DNA of 36,347 nucleotides from Thermoplasmata archaeon (GTDB taxonomy: Archaea > Thermoplasmatota > Thermoplasmata > Thermoplasmatales > Thermoplasmataceae), in contig JAKADT010000007.1 of assembly GCA_021820245.1 (NCBI GenBank), positions 1 through 36,347 on the forward strand. The letters are read 5' to 3'. A program made the translations under genes and the position numbers. The notes beneath the pieces are model-generated. The model did no database searches and was not told the origin of the DNA. It saw only the letters and a list, made by a program, of their open reading frames with translations. Each line of letters starts with the position of its first letter. Position 1 is the stretch's first letter. This document shows, one piece after another, positions 17,262 through 25,516 of this stretch.

Positions 17262-17875
17262 ACCGGTTTTCAGGTGGATATTCAAGAGAAAGGGAGGATA
17301 TCGCAGTTGCATTCGTGATGCTCACCTTGAGCTTCTTCATAGCGATGATTTCAGACCGCGGGTACAGGGTTTCCGCACCTGAAGCGGCGCTGCTCATACT
17401 CATGAGCGCCCTTGCGGTTGCCACGGCTTTTTTTCTCCATGAAATGGCACACCGATATGTGGCAAGAAGCTATGGCGGAATAGCTTTTTTCAAGATATGG
17501 TCCTTTGGAATCATTTTTGCATTCATAACCTCATTCTTTGGGTTCATTTTTGCTGCTCCAGGAGCGGTCAACATTGGCGGGATATACAGAAAGGATCAAT
17601 TTGGTAAGTCAGCACTGGCGGGACCTCTCACAAATCTTGTGATGGGATCTATCCTTGTGTTTTCGGATCTGTTCATACCCATGGCACCTATTCTTCATAC
17701 CATCCTTGGTTTTGTTGGCGGTTTGAATCTCTATTTCGGGGTGTTCAACCTCCTTCCGATTCCACCACTTGACGGACAGAAGGTTATGGCCTGGAATATC
17801 AGAGTTTTTATTGTTGTTTTCGCAATAGCCGTAATCCTGAATATAATAAACTTCCTCACCATAGGATTTCTGTAA
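17258..17875 (+). CDS. Site-2-type intramembrane zinc metalloprotease (M50 family)
   Basis: The 205-residue membrane protein carries both active-site motifs of M50 proteases. HEMAH (His61, Glu62, His65) lies in a hydrophobic segment, and NLLPIPPLDG (Asn164-Gly173, with Asp172 as third zinc ligand) lies in a second. About 5-6 hydrophobic segments are seen and no PDZ or CBS domain is present, so this is a compact archaeal-type member. Family members cut membrane-embedded substrates such as anti-sigma factors or signal remnants. It starts at a GTG overlapping the stop of the TPR gene (GTGA), so the two are translated together. The TPR protein could therefore be a substrate-presenting partner, which is inference. 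Confidence 0.88.
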   Translation: MNRFSGGYSREREDIAVAFVMLTLSFFIAMISDRGYRVSAPEAALLILMSALAVATAFFLHEMAHRYVARSYGGIAFFKIWSFGIIFAFITSFFGFIFAAPGAVNIGGIYRKDQFGKSALAGPLTNLVMGSILVFSDLFIPMAPILHTILGFVGGLNLYFGVFNLLPIPPLDGQKVMAWNIRVFIVVFAIAVILNIINFLTIGFL

Positions 17876-17893
17876 TGGATTAGTTCCTGTATA

Positions 17894-18277
17894 TCAGATC
17901 CCAATTCTCCTTAATGTTTCTGCACTATCAGGTTTCAGGAAGAATATTGTGTTCTCTCCAACCTCTATCTTATAAGGAATGGACATTTCCACGCAATTCT
18001 CCCTATCTCCATGGCACAGAACGATTTCTGAACTGTTTTTCATGTATTCCCAGAGACCCTTTGATGGCTTGAGTATGAGTCCAAGATATAATGGTGATTC
18101 TGATGCTATGAAGAGATCAGGGCTTTCAAGAACATGGTCCTTACCTTCACTTCCGAAAGGGATGAAAACACCTTTTTTTCCAACTACAGTTTTGATCATT
18201 TTTTCACGTGGTTCATAGTGCATAAGGATTATATATTTTTCACCAATGGCGGAACGGGTTAATCCATAGATATGCAA
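17894..18277 (-). CDS. Conserved-looking hypothetical protein, 127 residues
   Basis: I do not recognise the family. The product is soluble and beta-rich with no signal or membrane segment. It has segments VVGKKGVFIPFGSEGKDHVL, LYLGLILKPSKGLWEYM and SEIVLCHGDRENCVEMS. The start given is a TTG; an ATG for Met19 (MHYEPREKMIK) is an alternative, but the upstream residues GEKYIIL look like a real strand. It is convergent with the protease gene (18-base gap) and divergent from the zinc-ribbon gene, with a 25-base shared upstream region. The two cysteines (Cys88, Cys95) could form a metal site or a disulfide. Confidence 0.6.
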   Translation of the reverse strand: MHIYGLTRSAIGEKYIILMHYEPREKMIKTVVGKKGVFIPFGSEGKDHVLESPDLFIASESPLYLGLILKPSKGLWEYMKNSSEIVLCHGDRENCVEMSIPYKIEVGENTIFFLKPDSAETLRRIGI

Positions 18278-18302
18278 TAATCCATGTTAAGGTGTTAAAT
18301 AT

Positions 18303-18470
18303 ATGAGATACAAACAGAACTGCACGTCATGCGGTATCGGACTTGTCGAAATTGGTTATTCACTGTTTGACTGCCCCAACTGCGGGGAAGAGGTCATAGG
18401 CAGATGCAAGGAGTGCAGGGAGCACACAACCGACTATGAGTGCCCCAAGTGCAATTTTGTGGGACCTTAG
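18303..18470 (+). CDS. Small zinc protein with four CxxC motifs, next to aEF1B
   Basis: A 55-residue frame starts at ATG 18303 and ends with TAG at 18468-18470. It has eight cysteines in four CxxC pairs: Cys7/10, Cys24/27, Cys35/38 and Cys47/50. Two of these are the zinc-ribbon form CPNCG and CPKCN, so two zinc sites are expected. This matches the archaeal small zinc-finger family typified by Haloferax HVO_2753, which is also found beside aEF1-beta. Those proteins are thought to bind RNA or the translation apparatus, and in Haloferax a deletion alters swarming and biofilm formation. The adjoining aEF1B gene begins within 10 bases, so they are surely co-transcribed. Confidence 0.9.
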   Translation: MRYKQNCTSCGIGLVEIGYSLFDCPNCGEEVIGRCKECREHTTDYECPKCNFVGP

Positions 18471-18479
18471 GTGTTGAAG

Positions 18480-18746
18480 ATGGGAGACGTGGCCGTTGTT
18501 TTCAAGATTCTTCCAGGTGATGCGGAAACAGACATGAATAAACTGCAGTCGGATGTGAGAAAAAATATAAAAGAGCTGTGCGAAATCAACAAAATTGAGA
18601 CACAGGAGATAGGGTTTGGACTTTCTGCTTTGAGGCTTGAAGTCATAGTTCCGGATGAGGAAGGAAAAATCACCAGAGTAGAGGATATACTTGGGAAAAT
18701 AGAGGGTGTAGGACAGGTTGATACAGAAGACGTAACCCTCGTTTGA
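18480..18746 (+). CDS. Elongation factor 1-beta (aEF1B), the GDP exchange factor for aEF1A
   Basis: The 88-residue protein catalyses nucleotide exchange on aEF1A during translation elongation. The archaeal family is recognised by DVAVVFKILP at the start, then QEIGFGLSALRLEVIVPDEE and the terminal GIGKVDT-like VGQVDTEDVTLV. The length agrees with the usual 85-95 residues. A GTG at 18471 gives a three-residue longer form, but ATG 18480 begins at the conserved strand and is preferred. It follows the four-CxxC zinc gene with a gap of nine bases, a pairing seen in many archaea. Confidence 0.93.
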   Translation: MGDVAVVFKILPGDAETDMNKLQSDVRKNIKELCEINKIETQEIGFGLSALRLEVIVPDEEGKITRVEDILGKIEGVGQVDTEDVTLV

Positions 18747-18757
18747 ACTAAAGAAAT

Positions 18758-19837
18758 ATGAATTTTTTTCTCGTATCGCTGTATGTTTTAGGTGCGATCT
18801 CCGTTTTAATAGCACTTGGACTCACTTTCATTTCCTTGATTGGATATAAACAGGAAAAAACTGACGTTAAATTTCATGGAAACGCCCTTGTAATAGTGCC
18901 ATGCAGGGGACTTGACCTTACTCTCAGAGATAACATCGATTCCTTAAAGAGACAGAAATATGGGAACTACAGTCTTATGGCTGTTGTTGACCAAAGCGAT
19001 GACCCATCAGTGGATATATTGAAGTCACTGGATGTGGATTATCTTGTGGCTGATTTTCCCTGTTCTAAATGCAGTGGGAAAGTTCGAGCCATAGCTACAG
19101 CAATAACAAGATTTGGAGATTTCGATGCATACGTTATTGCTGATTCTGACATAATGGCCCGGGAAAACTGGCTGGAGAAACTTCTTGATCCACTTGGAGA
19201 CTTGAAGCATGGTGCTTCCACAACATTTCCATATTTCAATCCGGTTGGCGGTGTATGGGCAAGGATCAAACTGGTCTGGGGTTTTGTTGGGCTTGGAATG
19301 ATGGAATCGGGGATCACAAGGTTTGGATGGGGTGGTTCCCTGGCATTCAGGAAAGACATATTCCGTGATGGCGATTTTGAATTTTTCTGCGAGTTTATTT
19401 CCGATGATATTGCCATAACTAAAATATGCAAGAAGAATAAACTTGATATTGCCTATGTCCCGGAGGCCCAACCATTAATTAATTCATCAGATGACATGAG
19501 TACGTTCATGGAATGGGCCAACCGGCAGACAGCTCTTTCCATTTCATCTTCAGATAGCGTCTTTACCTATGGAATCATTTTCTATGGGCTCACGATTTTC
19601 CTTTTCCTGTGGGCTATTCTGGCCTCCATTTTCATATGGCATCTATTCCTCCTGCTGCTCATACCAACAGTTACAAACGGAATAAAATCTGCAAGAAGAA
19701 CCAGAAAAGGAAAGGTTTCAAGTACGCTTATAAGTATATTCATTCCCTTCCTGTATTTCTATAACCTGATTGCAGCGCACCACATGAAGCAGATTACCTG
19801 GAGAGGGAGGACTTATGATCTGCAGAAGTTCCACTGA
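18758..19837 (+). CDS. Membrane glycosyltransferase family 2, ceramide-glucosyltransferase-like
   Basis: The 359 residues start with one N-terminal membrane helix (about 5-30). The GT-A domain follows with ALVIVPCRGLDLTLRDNID, the nucleotide-binding DxD as ADSDI (Asp129, Asp131), and the catalytic ISDDIAI (Asp216, Asp217). Then comes EWANRQTALS, the position of the (Q/R)xxRW motif in processive or GT21-like enzymes. Two to three C-terminal membrane segments and the ending ITWRGRTYDL follow; that ending also occurs in HpnI and ceramide glucosyltransferases. It probably adds a sugar to a membrane lipid on the cytosolic face. It lies 11 bases after aEF1B and 37 bases before a phosphohexomutase, which could supply its sugar precursor. 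The acceptor is not known. Confidence 0.85.
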   Translation: MNFFLVSLYVLGAISVLIALGLTFISLIGYKQEKTDVKFHGNALVIVPCRGLDLTLRDNIDSLKRQKYGNYSLMAVVDQSDDPSVDILKSLDVDYLVADFPCSKCSGKVRAIATAITRFGDFDAYVIADSDIMARENWLEKLLDPLGDLKHGASTTFPYFNPVGGVWARIKLVWGFVGLGMMESGITRFGWGGSLAFRKDIFRDGDFEFFCEFISDDIAITKICKKNKLDIAYVPEAQPLINSSDDMSTFMEWANRQTALSISSSDSVFTYGIIFYGLTIFLFLWAILASIFIWHLFLLLLIPTVTNGIKSARRTRKGKVSSTLISIFIPFLYFYNLIAAHHMKQITWRGRTYDLQKFH

Positions 19838-19874
19838 TTTAGAGAGTTTATAATGTTGTTCATTATTTCTATCC

Positions 19875-21227
19875 ATGATTAATAATGACCAGAAAGCGAA
19901 GAGACTTTTTGGAACAAACGGCATAAGGGGAGTTCCCAATGAGGATCTTACACCCGAATTTTGCGCACATGTTGGACAGGCAATAGGAACGGTCTTCCAG
20001 ACAAAGAGTATTGCCATGGGCAGAGACACCAGAGTCAGCGGCGAGATGATATGGAGTGCCGTTGAATCAGGGATCCTGTCCACTGGAGTTAATGTAATCG
20101 ATCTTGGGATGCTTCCAACACCCGCAATTCAGTATTACTGCAAGGTACATGGGGTATATGGTGTCATAATAACCGCATCACACAACCCACCCAGGTTCAA
20201 CGGAATAAAGTGTATTGACAGGGATGGCACGGAGATGAGAAGGGAAGACGAGGAAAAGATCGAACTTGTGGTTGAACAGTCCGATTTTAAGAAGGTGACA
20301 GGAAAGGAGTGCGGATTGAAGACTTCATATCCTTCAGCGGTGGATGATTATATTGAAGGCATCAGGAAAATCATCACCCCTGAAAATGTGAAGAAGGCTG
20401 CGTTCCGTGTTGCCATTGACACCGGAAATGGAGCAGCGTTCAGAAGTTCCCCTGAACTGCTTACAGGACTGAACTGCAGAGTCGTTACCCTGAATGCGAA
20501 TCCGGATGGAAACTTCACCTCCAGGAATTCTGAGCCTAAACCTGAAAATCTCGGTGATCTTATAGCACTGATGAAAACTGGAAGGTTTGACCTCGGAGTG
20601 GCCCACGACGGAGATGCTGACAGGTGCGTTTTTGTTGACGAGAATGGGAATTTTGTTGACGGCGACAGAAGTCTGGCGCTCATTGTGAAATACTTCACCT
20701 CAAGGGGTTCAAAGGTCGTTACTCCAGTAAGCAGTTCCGACTGCATAGAGGATGTCTGTGCAAAAAATGGGGCAATCCTGGTAAAGACAAAGATAGGCGC
20801 CCCCATCGTATCGAGAACCATGATCAGGGAGAAGGCACTTATTGGCGGGGAGGAAAATGGAGGTATAATATACGGCAGGCATCAGTACTGCCGTGATGGA
20901 GCAATGACCATGGCACTTATCCTGGATCTTATGGCAAGAGAAAAGAAGAAACTCTCCGCCCTTCTTGGAGATCTACCGCAGTACTCCATGTACAAGACCT
21001 CAATTGAGCTGAAGGAAGAATGGAACGAGGTCCGCAAGCGGATACTCAACAGGGCAGGAGCCGAGGAGATCGATTTCACCGATGGTCTCAAACTATACCT
21101 CAGGGAGGGTTGGGTACTTGCAAGACCATCCGGAACGGAGCCAATCATCAGGATTTTTGCCCAGTCCAGTACACAGGAAAAGGCAAAATCACTGGTGGAA
21201 TTTATCGTGGAAATCGCCGCATCCTGA
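19875..21227 (+). CDS. Phosphohexomutase (phosphomannomutase/phosphoglucosamine mutase family)
   Basis: The 450-residue protein shows all four loops of the alpha-D-phosphohexomutase superfamily. The catalytic serine is in TASHNP (residues 100-105, Ser102). The Mg-binding loop is HDGDADR (about 243-249). The sugar-binding loop is GGEENGG (about 325-331), and the phosphate-binding loop is ARPSGTEP (about 416-423). It interconverts hexose 1- and 6-phosphates. Whether the main substrate is glucosamine, mannose or glucose phosphate cannot be decided from the motifs. The start ATG at 19875 gives NDQKAKRLFGTNGIRG; the FGTNGIRG near residue 12 is the family's first conserved strand. The gene converges with the CDP-alcohol transferase gene. 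Confidence 0.92.
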   Translation: MINNDQKAKRLFGTNGIRGVPNEDLTPEFCAHVGQAIGTVFQTKSIAMGRDTRVSGEMIWSAVESGILSTGVNVIDLGMLPTPAIQYYCKVHGVYGVIITASHNPPRFNGIKCIDRDGTEMRREDEEKIELVVEQSDFKKVTGKECGLKTSYPSAVDDYIEGIRKIITPENVKKAAFRVAIDTGNGAAFRSSPELLTGLNCRVVTLNANPDGNFTSRNSEPKPENLGDLIALMKTGRFDLGVAHDGDADRCVFVDENGNFVDGDRSLALIVKYFTSRGSKVVTPVSSSDCIEDVCAKNGAILVKTKIGAPIVSRTMIREKALIGGEENGGIIYGRHQYCRDGAMTMALILDLMAREKKKLSALLGDLPQYSMYKTSIELKEEWNEVRKRILNRAGAEEIDFTDGLKLYLREGWVLARPSGTEPIIRIFAQSSTQEKAKSLVEFIVEIAAS

Positions 21228-21286
21228 TTCTATTTTCCACAGATCTTTACAATGTGGGATCTTAAGAAATGAGGTCTTGGAATGGT

Positions 21287-21892
21287 TCAACTTGAATGAT
21301 AAGCGTCATTGAACCTCTTTAAGGCCGTGTAATTCCCGGCAACAGCAAACCAGATGAGCAGTACGACAGTTACCGTTACCCTTAAACTGAAGAAAGTAAG
21401 TGAACCGGGCATGAAAAACTGGACTAGTGTGAAAACGAGCATGAAGACAAGCCTGTCTGCTCTCCCAAGTATGCCGGAATAGTTTCTGCCCAGACCAAGT
21501 GCCTGTGACTGGGTACCCATATAACTGGTAAGCATTATGCCAATGACTGCCAGCAGACCGATTTTCAGATTCCCATACACACTTAAAACCATCCCCAGCA
21601 GAATGAAAATATCAGAGTACCTGTCAAAAACATGATCGATGAGGTCTCCCTTTCTGGACTGTAGATTCCTGATCCTGGCAACTTTTCCATCAAGTGCATC
21701 AAAAAGCGCTGAAAGTGCAATGGAGATAAATGAAAGGATGAGAAAATAGGATCCAATATAATAAAAAATACCAGCCAGTGCGGCCATTACAAGAGAAAGC
21801 AACGATATCGCATTTGGATTCATATTTAGAAATGGTGAGGAGAGTTTTGTCAGTGTCCCGTCAACTTTTGATCTGTAGGAATCCAGTACCAT
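21287..21892 (-). CDS. CDP-alcohol phosphotransferase, probably archaetidylinositol phosphate synthase
   Basis: The 201-residue membrane enzyme has the full motif D-x2-D-G-x2-A-R-x8-G-x3-D-x3-D. The residues are Asp65, Asp68, Gly69, Ala72, Arg73, Gly82, Asp86 and Asp90 (FDALDGKVAR; RKGDLIDHVFD). About six hydrophobic segments are present. The motif uses CDP-archaeol as phosphatidyl donor in archaea, and the length and the RNYSGILGRADRLVFML segment suit archaetidylinositol phosphate synthases. The polar head group is inferred, as serine and glycerol variants share the motif. It is the last gene of the minus-strand cluster, 64 bases after the small kinase gene. Confidence 0.85.
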   Translation of the reverse strand: MVLDSYRSKVDGTLTKLSSPFLNMNPNAISLLSLVMAALAGIFYYIGSYFLILSFISIALSALFDALDGKVARIRNLQSRKGDLIDHVFDRYSDIFILLGMVLSVYGNLKIGLLAVIGIMLTSYMGTQSQALGLGRNYSGILGRADRLVFMLVFTLVQFFMPGSLTFFSLRVTVTVVLLIWFAVAGNYTALKRFNDAYHSS

Positions 21893-21956
21893 GAACAGCC
21901 ATGACCTGCTTGATTTTAATTTTTGTCAGTTTGTTACAGGAACTTCTTCAACCCGT

Positions 21957-22409
21957 TCATTTTACGTAAATCGGTTCCAGAATCTTCAATATCTCCTCCG
22001 GAAGTTTTTCCCTGTTCCATCCTTTATTCTTGACAGTAAATATTCTTACTGATGGTAAAAGATCCAGGGCTTCGGAATAGATTGTCCCTGATTCCTGTAC
22101 CTCAATGTTCTGTTCTGTCTTTTCCCGACCATAACCCCTTGAATCGTATACTTTCCTCAGATCTTCTGGGTCCCTCTCAAGTATTATGACATGAGTGCAG
22201 TACATCAGATGCGAATAGTGTCCCTCGATTATGGCATATAATTTTGTATCAAGTTTCTCCCTGAGACATTGAATGCTGGCTTCGTCGCCAGTAATGCATC
22301 CCATTGACCTTCCCAGTTCCGCAAGGCTGTAGCATTTGAAACCACTCTGGTTCAGCATATGGCATATCATGGTCTTTCCTGTGCCCGGGACCCCCGTAAT
22401 TCCGATCAG
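21957..22409 (-). CDS. AK6/Fap7-type P-loop nucleoside monophosphate kinase, non-standard start
   Basis: This P-loop kinase of the AK6/Fap7 family has its Walker A as GITGVPGTGKTMI at the very N-terminus. It then has MGCITGDEASIQ, a short IIEGHYSHL segment, an ILERDPEDLRKVYDSRGY lid-like part and a C-terminal helix. The family has adenylate-kinase and ATPase activity and acts in small-subunit ribosome maturation with uS11. No ATG, GTG or TTG start lies near the P-loop. The frame extends upstream only through an out-of-frame overlap with TiaS. The preferred start is CTG at 22409, in CTGA, which overlaps the TiaS stop exactly as ATGA would, giving 150 residues. Upstream ATGs (22520, 22565) would add unrelated residues. 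Confidence 0.8.
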   Translation of the reverse strand: MIGITGVPGTGKTMICHMLNQSGFKCYSLAELGRSMGCITGDEASIQCLREKLDTKLYAIIEGHYSHLMYCTHVIILERDPEDLRKVYDSRGYGREKTEQNIEVQESGTIYSEALDLLPSVRIFTVKNKGWNREKLPEEILKILEPIYVK

Positions 22410-23719
22410 GCAAACAACTCCCTTTTCTCTTTTTCCATGCTTATGGGGGAAAAACCAAAAGGCATTGAAAGGTGCCTTCTTGCCATCACGGGCACATTGT
22501 ATTTTCCAGGCTTCAACCATCTTTTTTTCTCGTTGTATGCTGGAATACTGGATCTGGTCCCGCACTTTTCACATTCATAACTGAATTTCCCGCGATTCGC
22601 CATTCTGTCTTCACACTCCCTGCAGATGGGTGGAAAACGGACGTATTCTCTGGAAATGCTGTGTATTTCCATTTTTTCAATGTTGATTGTATCTTTTAGG
22701 AATGATCCGTAAATGGTTATGAAATCCCCAGGGAGAAGCTGCCTGAAAGATGACCTGAATTCCTTTGTGGGCTCAAATGCGGCCATTCTGACCTCCCTGC
22801 CGCTGACAGTCAGGGTTGAGAAATAGTGCGAACCCCCTGATGTGAACGGCCTGGATCCAACGGATCCCGTGATCCTGTATGTATGCAAATCCTGGAGATC
22901 CCCTCCATAGTGTTCAACGTGATCATCAGTACCCTGATTTGTTTCAAAAAGAATCACTGAGTCCAGTTCAAACGGCAATTTACGGTTAATTGTGTCTGAT
23001 GCCTGCAGAAGACTATCCCTGTTTACACCTCTTATACCGTATACCACTGGAGTCCTGGGATTTGGGAAAATGGCAGGATACCTGTTATGGATATCCACGC
23101 TGTTGAACGTTCCATCCACACCGTCGGCGTATAATGCTGCCTCCATTTTTATATCTTCCGGGATTTGATGTGCACCTTCCCTGTACCCGATTATCTCATA
23201 AGTCATGCGTTTTCCTCTCCATGCCATGGCAGCCGATGAACCTATGATGCCTCTTCCGTTCCCAATTCCACCAAATTTTGATCCAAGTTCCATGTTCGAT
23301 CTTACCGCATGATCCAGACCCACTTCGCCTGTTACAGCCTCCTTGTACATATATTCAGGAAAAAGATCTGGAGAAACAACCATTCCGGGGTTAGTGTTCT
23401 CCTCTCTCTGGTAATTTTTCTCCACAATGCTGTAAATATCATCAAAAATGGATTCAGGATCTTCCTCACCCTCTGACCCTTCGTAAGAATAAACAGGATC
23501 ACCCCTGATATAACCGCACAGAGTTTTATTGCCGTTTCCCTTTCCGACCCTTACCCTTACTGCGCCATTACCCCTTGTCTTGTATGGTATGTTGGGATTC
23601 AGCCTAACAAGGGAAGGATACCCTATCAGATCGTATTTACCTGTCCTGATGAGTTCAGTGACCAGGAATGTGGTGCACATCGCATTTCTCGAATCCGTGT
23701 CGTCAAATGATATATACAC
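22406..23719 (-). CDS. tiaS: tRNA(Ile2) 2-agmatinylcytidine synthetase
   Basis: The 437-residue enzyme attaches agmatine to C34 of the tRNA-Ile with CAU anticodon, so that it reads AUA. The N-terminal YISFDDTDSRNAMCTTFL is the TiaS catalytic DDTD motif. The ATP- and substrate-binding region follows with GSKFGGIGNGRGIIGSSAAM (about 147-166) and TPVVYGIRGV (about 222-231). A C-terminal zinc ribbon has CRECEDR and CEKCGTRS. The family is archaeal, and Ile codons in this window are often ATA, so the enzyme should be essential. The start is a GTG abutting the uppS TGA; its stop overlaps the kinase start. Confidence 0.93.
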   Translation of the reverse strand: MYISFDDTDSRNAMCTTFLVTELIRTGKYDLIGYPSLVRLNPNIPYKTRGNGAVRVRVGKGNGNKTLCGYIRGDPVYSYEGSEGEEDPESIFDDIYSIVEKNYQREENTNPGMVVSPDLFPEYMYKEAVTGEVGLDHAVRSNMELGSKFGGIGNGRGIIGSSAAMAWRGKRMTYEIIGYREGAHQIPEDIKMEAALYADGVDGTFNSVDIHNRYPAIFPNPRTPVVYGIRGVNRDSLLQASDTINRKLPFELDSVILFETNQGTDDHVEHYGGDLQDLHTYRITGSVGSRPFTSGGSHYFSTLTVSGREVRMAAFEPTKEFRSSFRQLLPGDFITIYGSFLKDTINIEKMEIHSISREYVRFPPICRECEDRMANRGKFSYECEKCGTRSSIPAYNEKKRWLKPGKYNVPVMARRHLSMPFGFSPISMEKEKRELFA

Positions 23720-24496
23720 TCAGGCTCCAAATCTCCTTTTCCTTGACTGATACGAACTGATTGCACGAAGGAAATCCACCTTTTTTAGCTCAGGCCAGTT
23801 GACGTCGGAAAAATAAAGCTCCGAATAGGCCGATTGCCACAGGAGGAAATTAGATATACGCTCCTCCCCGCTTGTCCTGAGGATCAGATCAGGATCCGGG
23901 ATTGAACCGTCGTAAAGGTACTTACGGAATTTCTTCTCGTCTATGGCGTCAAGATCCTCCTTTCCGGACTGAACATCCCTTACAAGCCTCTTAATTGCAT
24001 TTATTATCTCCTCACGTCCGCCATATCCTATTGCGAGATTGAACTTGAAATTCTTGAAACCTCTTGTCGTCTTCTCCACCTCCCTGATGGTCTCCTTCAG
24101 GTAATCCGGAAGCCTGGTTATCTCTCCAATAACCTTCACCTTGATCCCGTTCTTTCTAATTCGTTCGTCTTTCATCAGGTCTTTGAATGCCTCATCTATC
24201 AGATGAAAGAGGAAATCCACCTCACTGTTGTCTCTCTTGAAATTCTCCGTTGAGAAACCGTAAACAGTTACAATCTTGACTCCGATCTCCATGCACCACT
24301 CCAGAACCTCCTCCAGCTTCTCCTTTCCCCTCAGGTGTCCCTGATTGTCTGATAATCCCACCGATCTTGCATAGCGCCTGTTGCCATCAGTAATTATGCC
24401 TATATGTTTTGGTATGGGGTACTGCTTAATCTCCTCAATGAGCACTTTTTCGTATACTTCACCCGCCAGATTACCTATCCTTCTTCCAATGCTCAT
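23720..24496 (-). CDS. uppS: cis-Prenyl transferase (undecaprenyl-diphosphate-synthase family)
   Basis: This 258-residue enzyme makes long-chain polyprenyl diphosphate for lipid carriers (dolichol-type in archaea). The conserved regions are HIGIITDGNRRYAR (31-44, Asp37 as Mg-binding residue and the following Gly-Asn-Arg), GHLRGKEKL (53-61), TVYGFSTENFKR (about 77-88) and LILRTSGEERISNFLLWQSA with YSELYFSDVNWPEL (about 205-238). All catalytic and diphosphate-binding positions appear present. Product chain length cannot be read. It lies 54 bases downstream of trm5 and abuts tiaS directly (TGA GTG), so they are co-transcribed. The lipid carrier likely serves archaellin N-glycosylation. Confidence 0.93.
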   Translation of the reverse strand: MSIGRRIGNLAGEVYEKVLIEEIKQYPIPKHIGIITDGNRRYARSVGLSDNQGHLRGKEKLEEVLEWCMEIGVKIVTVYGFSTENFKRDNSEVDFLFHLIDEAFKDLMKDERIRKNGIKVKVIGEITRLPDYLKETIREVEKTTRGFKNFKFNLAIGYGGREEIINAIKRLVRDVQSGKEDLDAIDEKKFRKYLYDGSIPDPDLILRTSGEERISNFLLWQSAYSELYFSDVNWPELKKVDFLRAISSYQSRKRRFGA

Positions 24497-24550
24497 GTTT
24501 CACTTACCCTTCCCCATCTTCATTATTAATTGACTTTAATTATTTTCCCA

Positions 24551-25516
24551 TCAAACAGCCGTTTTAACCAGTTCCATTGAATATACATTGAGGAACTTCG
24601 AATAACCGTGGACTATTCTTTTGCTCCTGAGTTCAAGCCCCATGTCCCTGAACCTTTCCATTCTTTTCTCCAGACCCGCATCATCAAGTATCTCATAATA
24701 ATTTATCTTTCCGCCCCTGCGAAGTGAGGCATATGCTTTTTCTATAAATGAGAAAGAACTGTGTGGTAGATTCATAATAATCCTGTCCATTCCCCTGTAA
24801 TTTTCAATCATATGAGATGAATCTCCAAGTTGAGGGAAGATCTGCCCATAAATCCTGTTCATTGCTATGTTTTCATTCATCATATTAATTGCAGCGGGAT
24901 TGCTGTCGAAGGCATAGATTTCACATTTTTTCATACTCGCTATTGTTATGGAAAAGGGACCTATTCCCGCAAACATATCAATGATTCGTTCACCATCTTC
25001 GGTTCCCTTTGCGACTATATAACGTTCCGTGGCCAGCCTTGGTGAAAAATAGGCGCTTCCAACATCCACTGCGAACCTCAGGCCATTTTCCCTGTACATG
25101 GTTTTCGTGCTATTCTCCCCACAGATAAGTTCCAGATCTCTTGTCCTGAATTCACCCTTTACTCCCTTATCGAGAAATACTGACCGTATATTTTTCCTGG
25201 ATTCCATTATGTTTCTGGCTAGTTTCTCCGGATCGTCCATTTCCCCCCTTTTCATTATTGCAATGCTACCTATGACGTCGTATGAACCTGAAAACTTAAC
25301 CGGTTTTACTGATCTTCTCAAATCTGGTCTTCCATCATGCTTCAACCTGAAATACCCCATGGCGATCCGTGGAAGTTCCTGTTGAACTTTAAGTGGTATT
25401 AAGACCGAATCACCCTCAGCTATGACCTTATAGTTGCAGTCCACGGCGTCAAGATCCCGAAGCTTTTTCAGCATGTTCTGAGCCTCTTTCCTTGGTACAG
25501 AGAGATGGTCAATCAT
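24551..25516 (-). CDS. trm5: tRNA (guanine-37-N1)-methyltransferase, Trm5 family
   Basis: The 321-residue SAM-dependent methyltransferase carries the Trm5 hallmarks. These are FAVDVGSAYFSPRLATERY (about 148-166), IDMFAGIGPFSI (motif I, about 178-189), AFDSNPAAINMMNENIAMN (motif II) and IIMNLPHSSFSF (motif IV, NLPxxS). It makes m1G37 in tRNAs that read CNN or UGG codons, an anti-frameshift base; in many archaea it also starts wyosine synthesis. The N-terminal D1 domain is short. It starts in an ATGA overlap with the end of hel308, so the two are translationally coupled. Confidence 0.9.
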   Translation of the reverse strand: MIDHLSVPRKEAQNMLKKLRDLDAVDCNYKVIAEGDSVLIPLKVQQELPRIAMGYFRLKHDGRPDLRRSVKPVKFSGSYDVIGSIAIMKRGEMDDPEKLARNIMESRKNIRSVFLDKGVKGEFRTRDLELICGENSTKTMYRENGLRFAVDVGSAYFSPRLATERYIVAKGTEDGERIIDMFAGIGPFSITIASMKKCEIYAFDSNPAAINMMNENIAMNRIYGQIFPQLGDSSHMIENYRGMDRIIMNLPHSSFSFIEKAYASLRRGGKINYYEILDDAGLEKRMERFRDMGLELRSKRIVHGYSKFLNVYSMELVKTAV

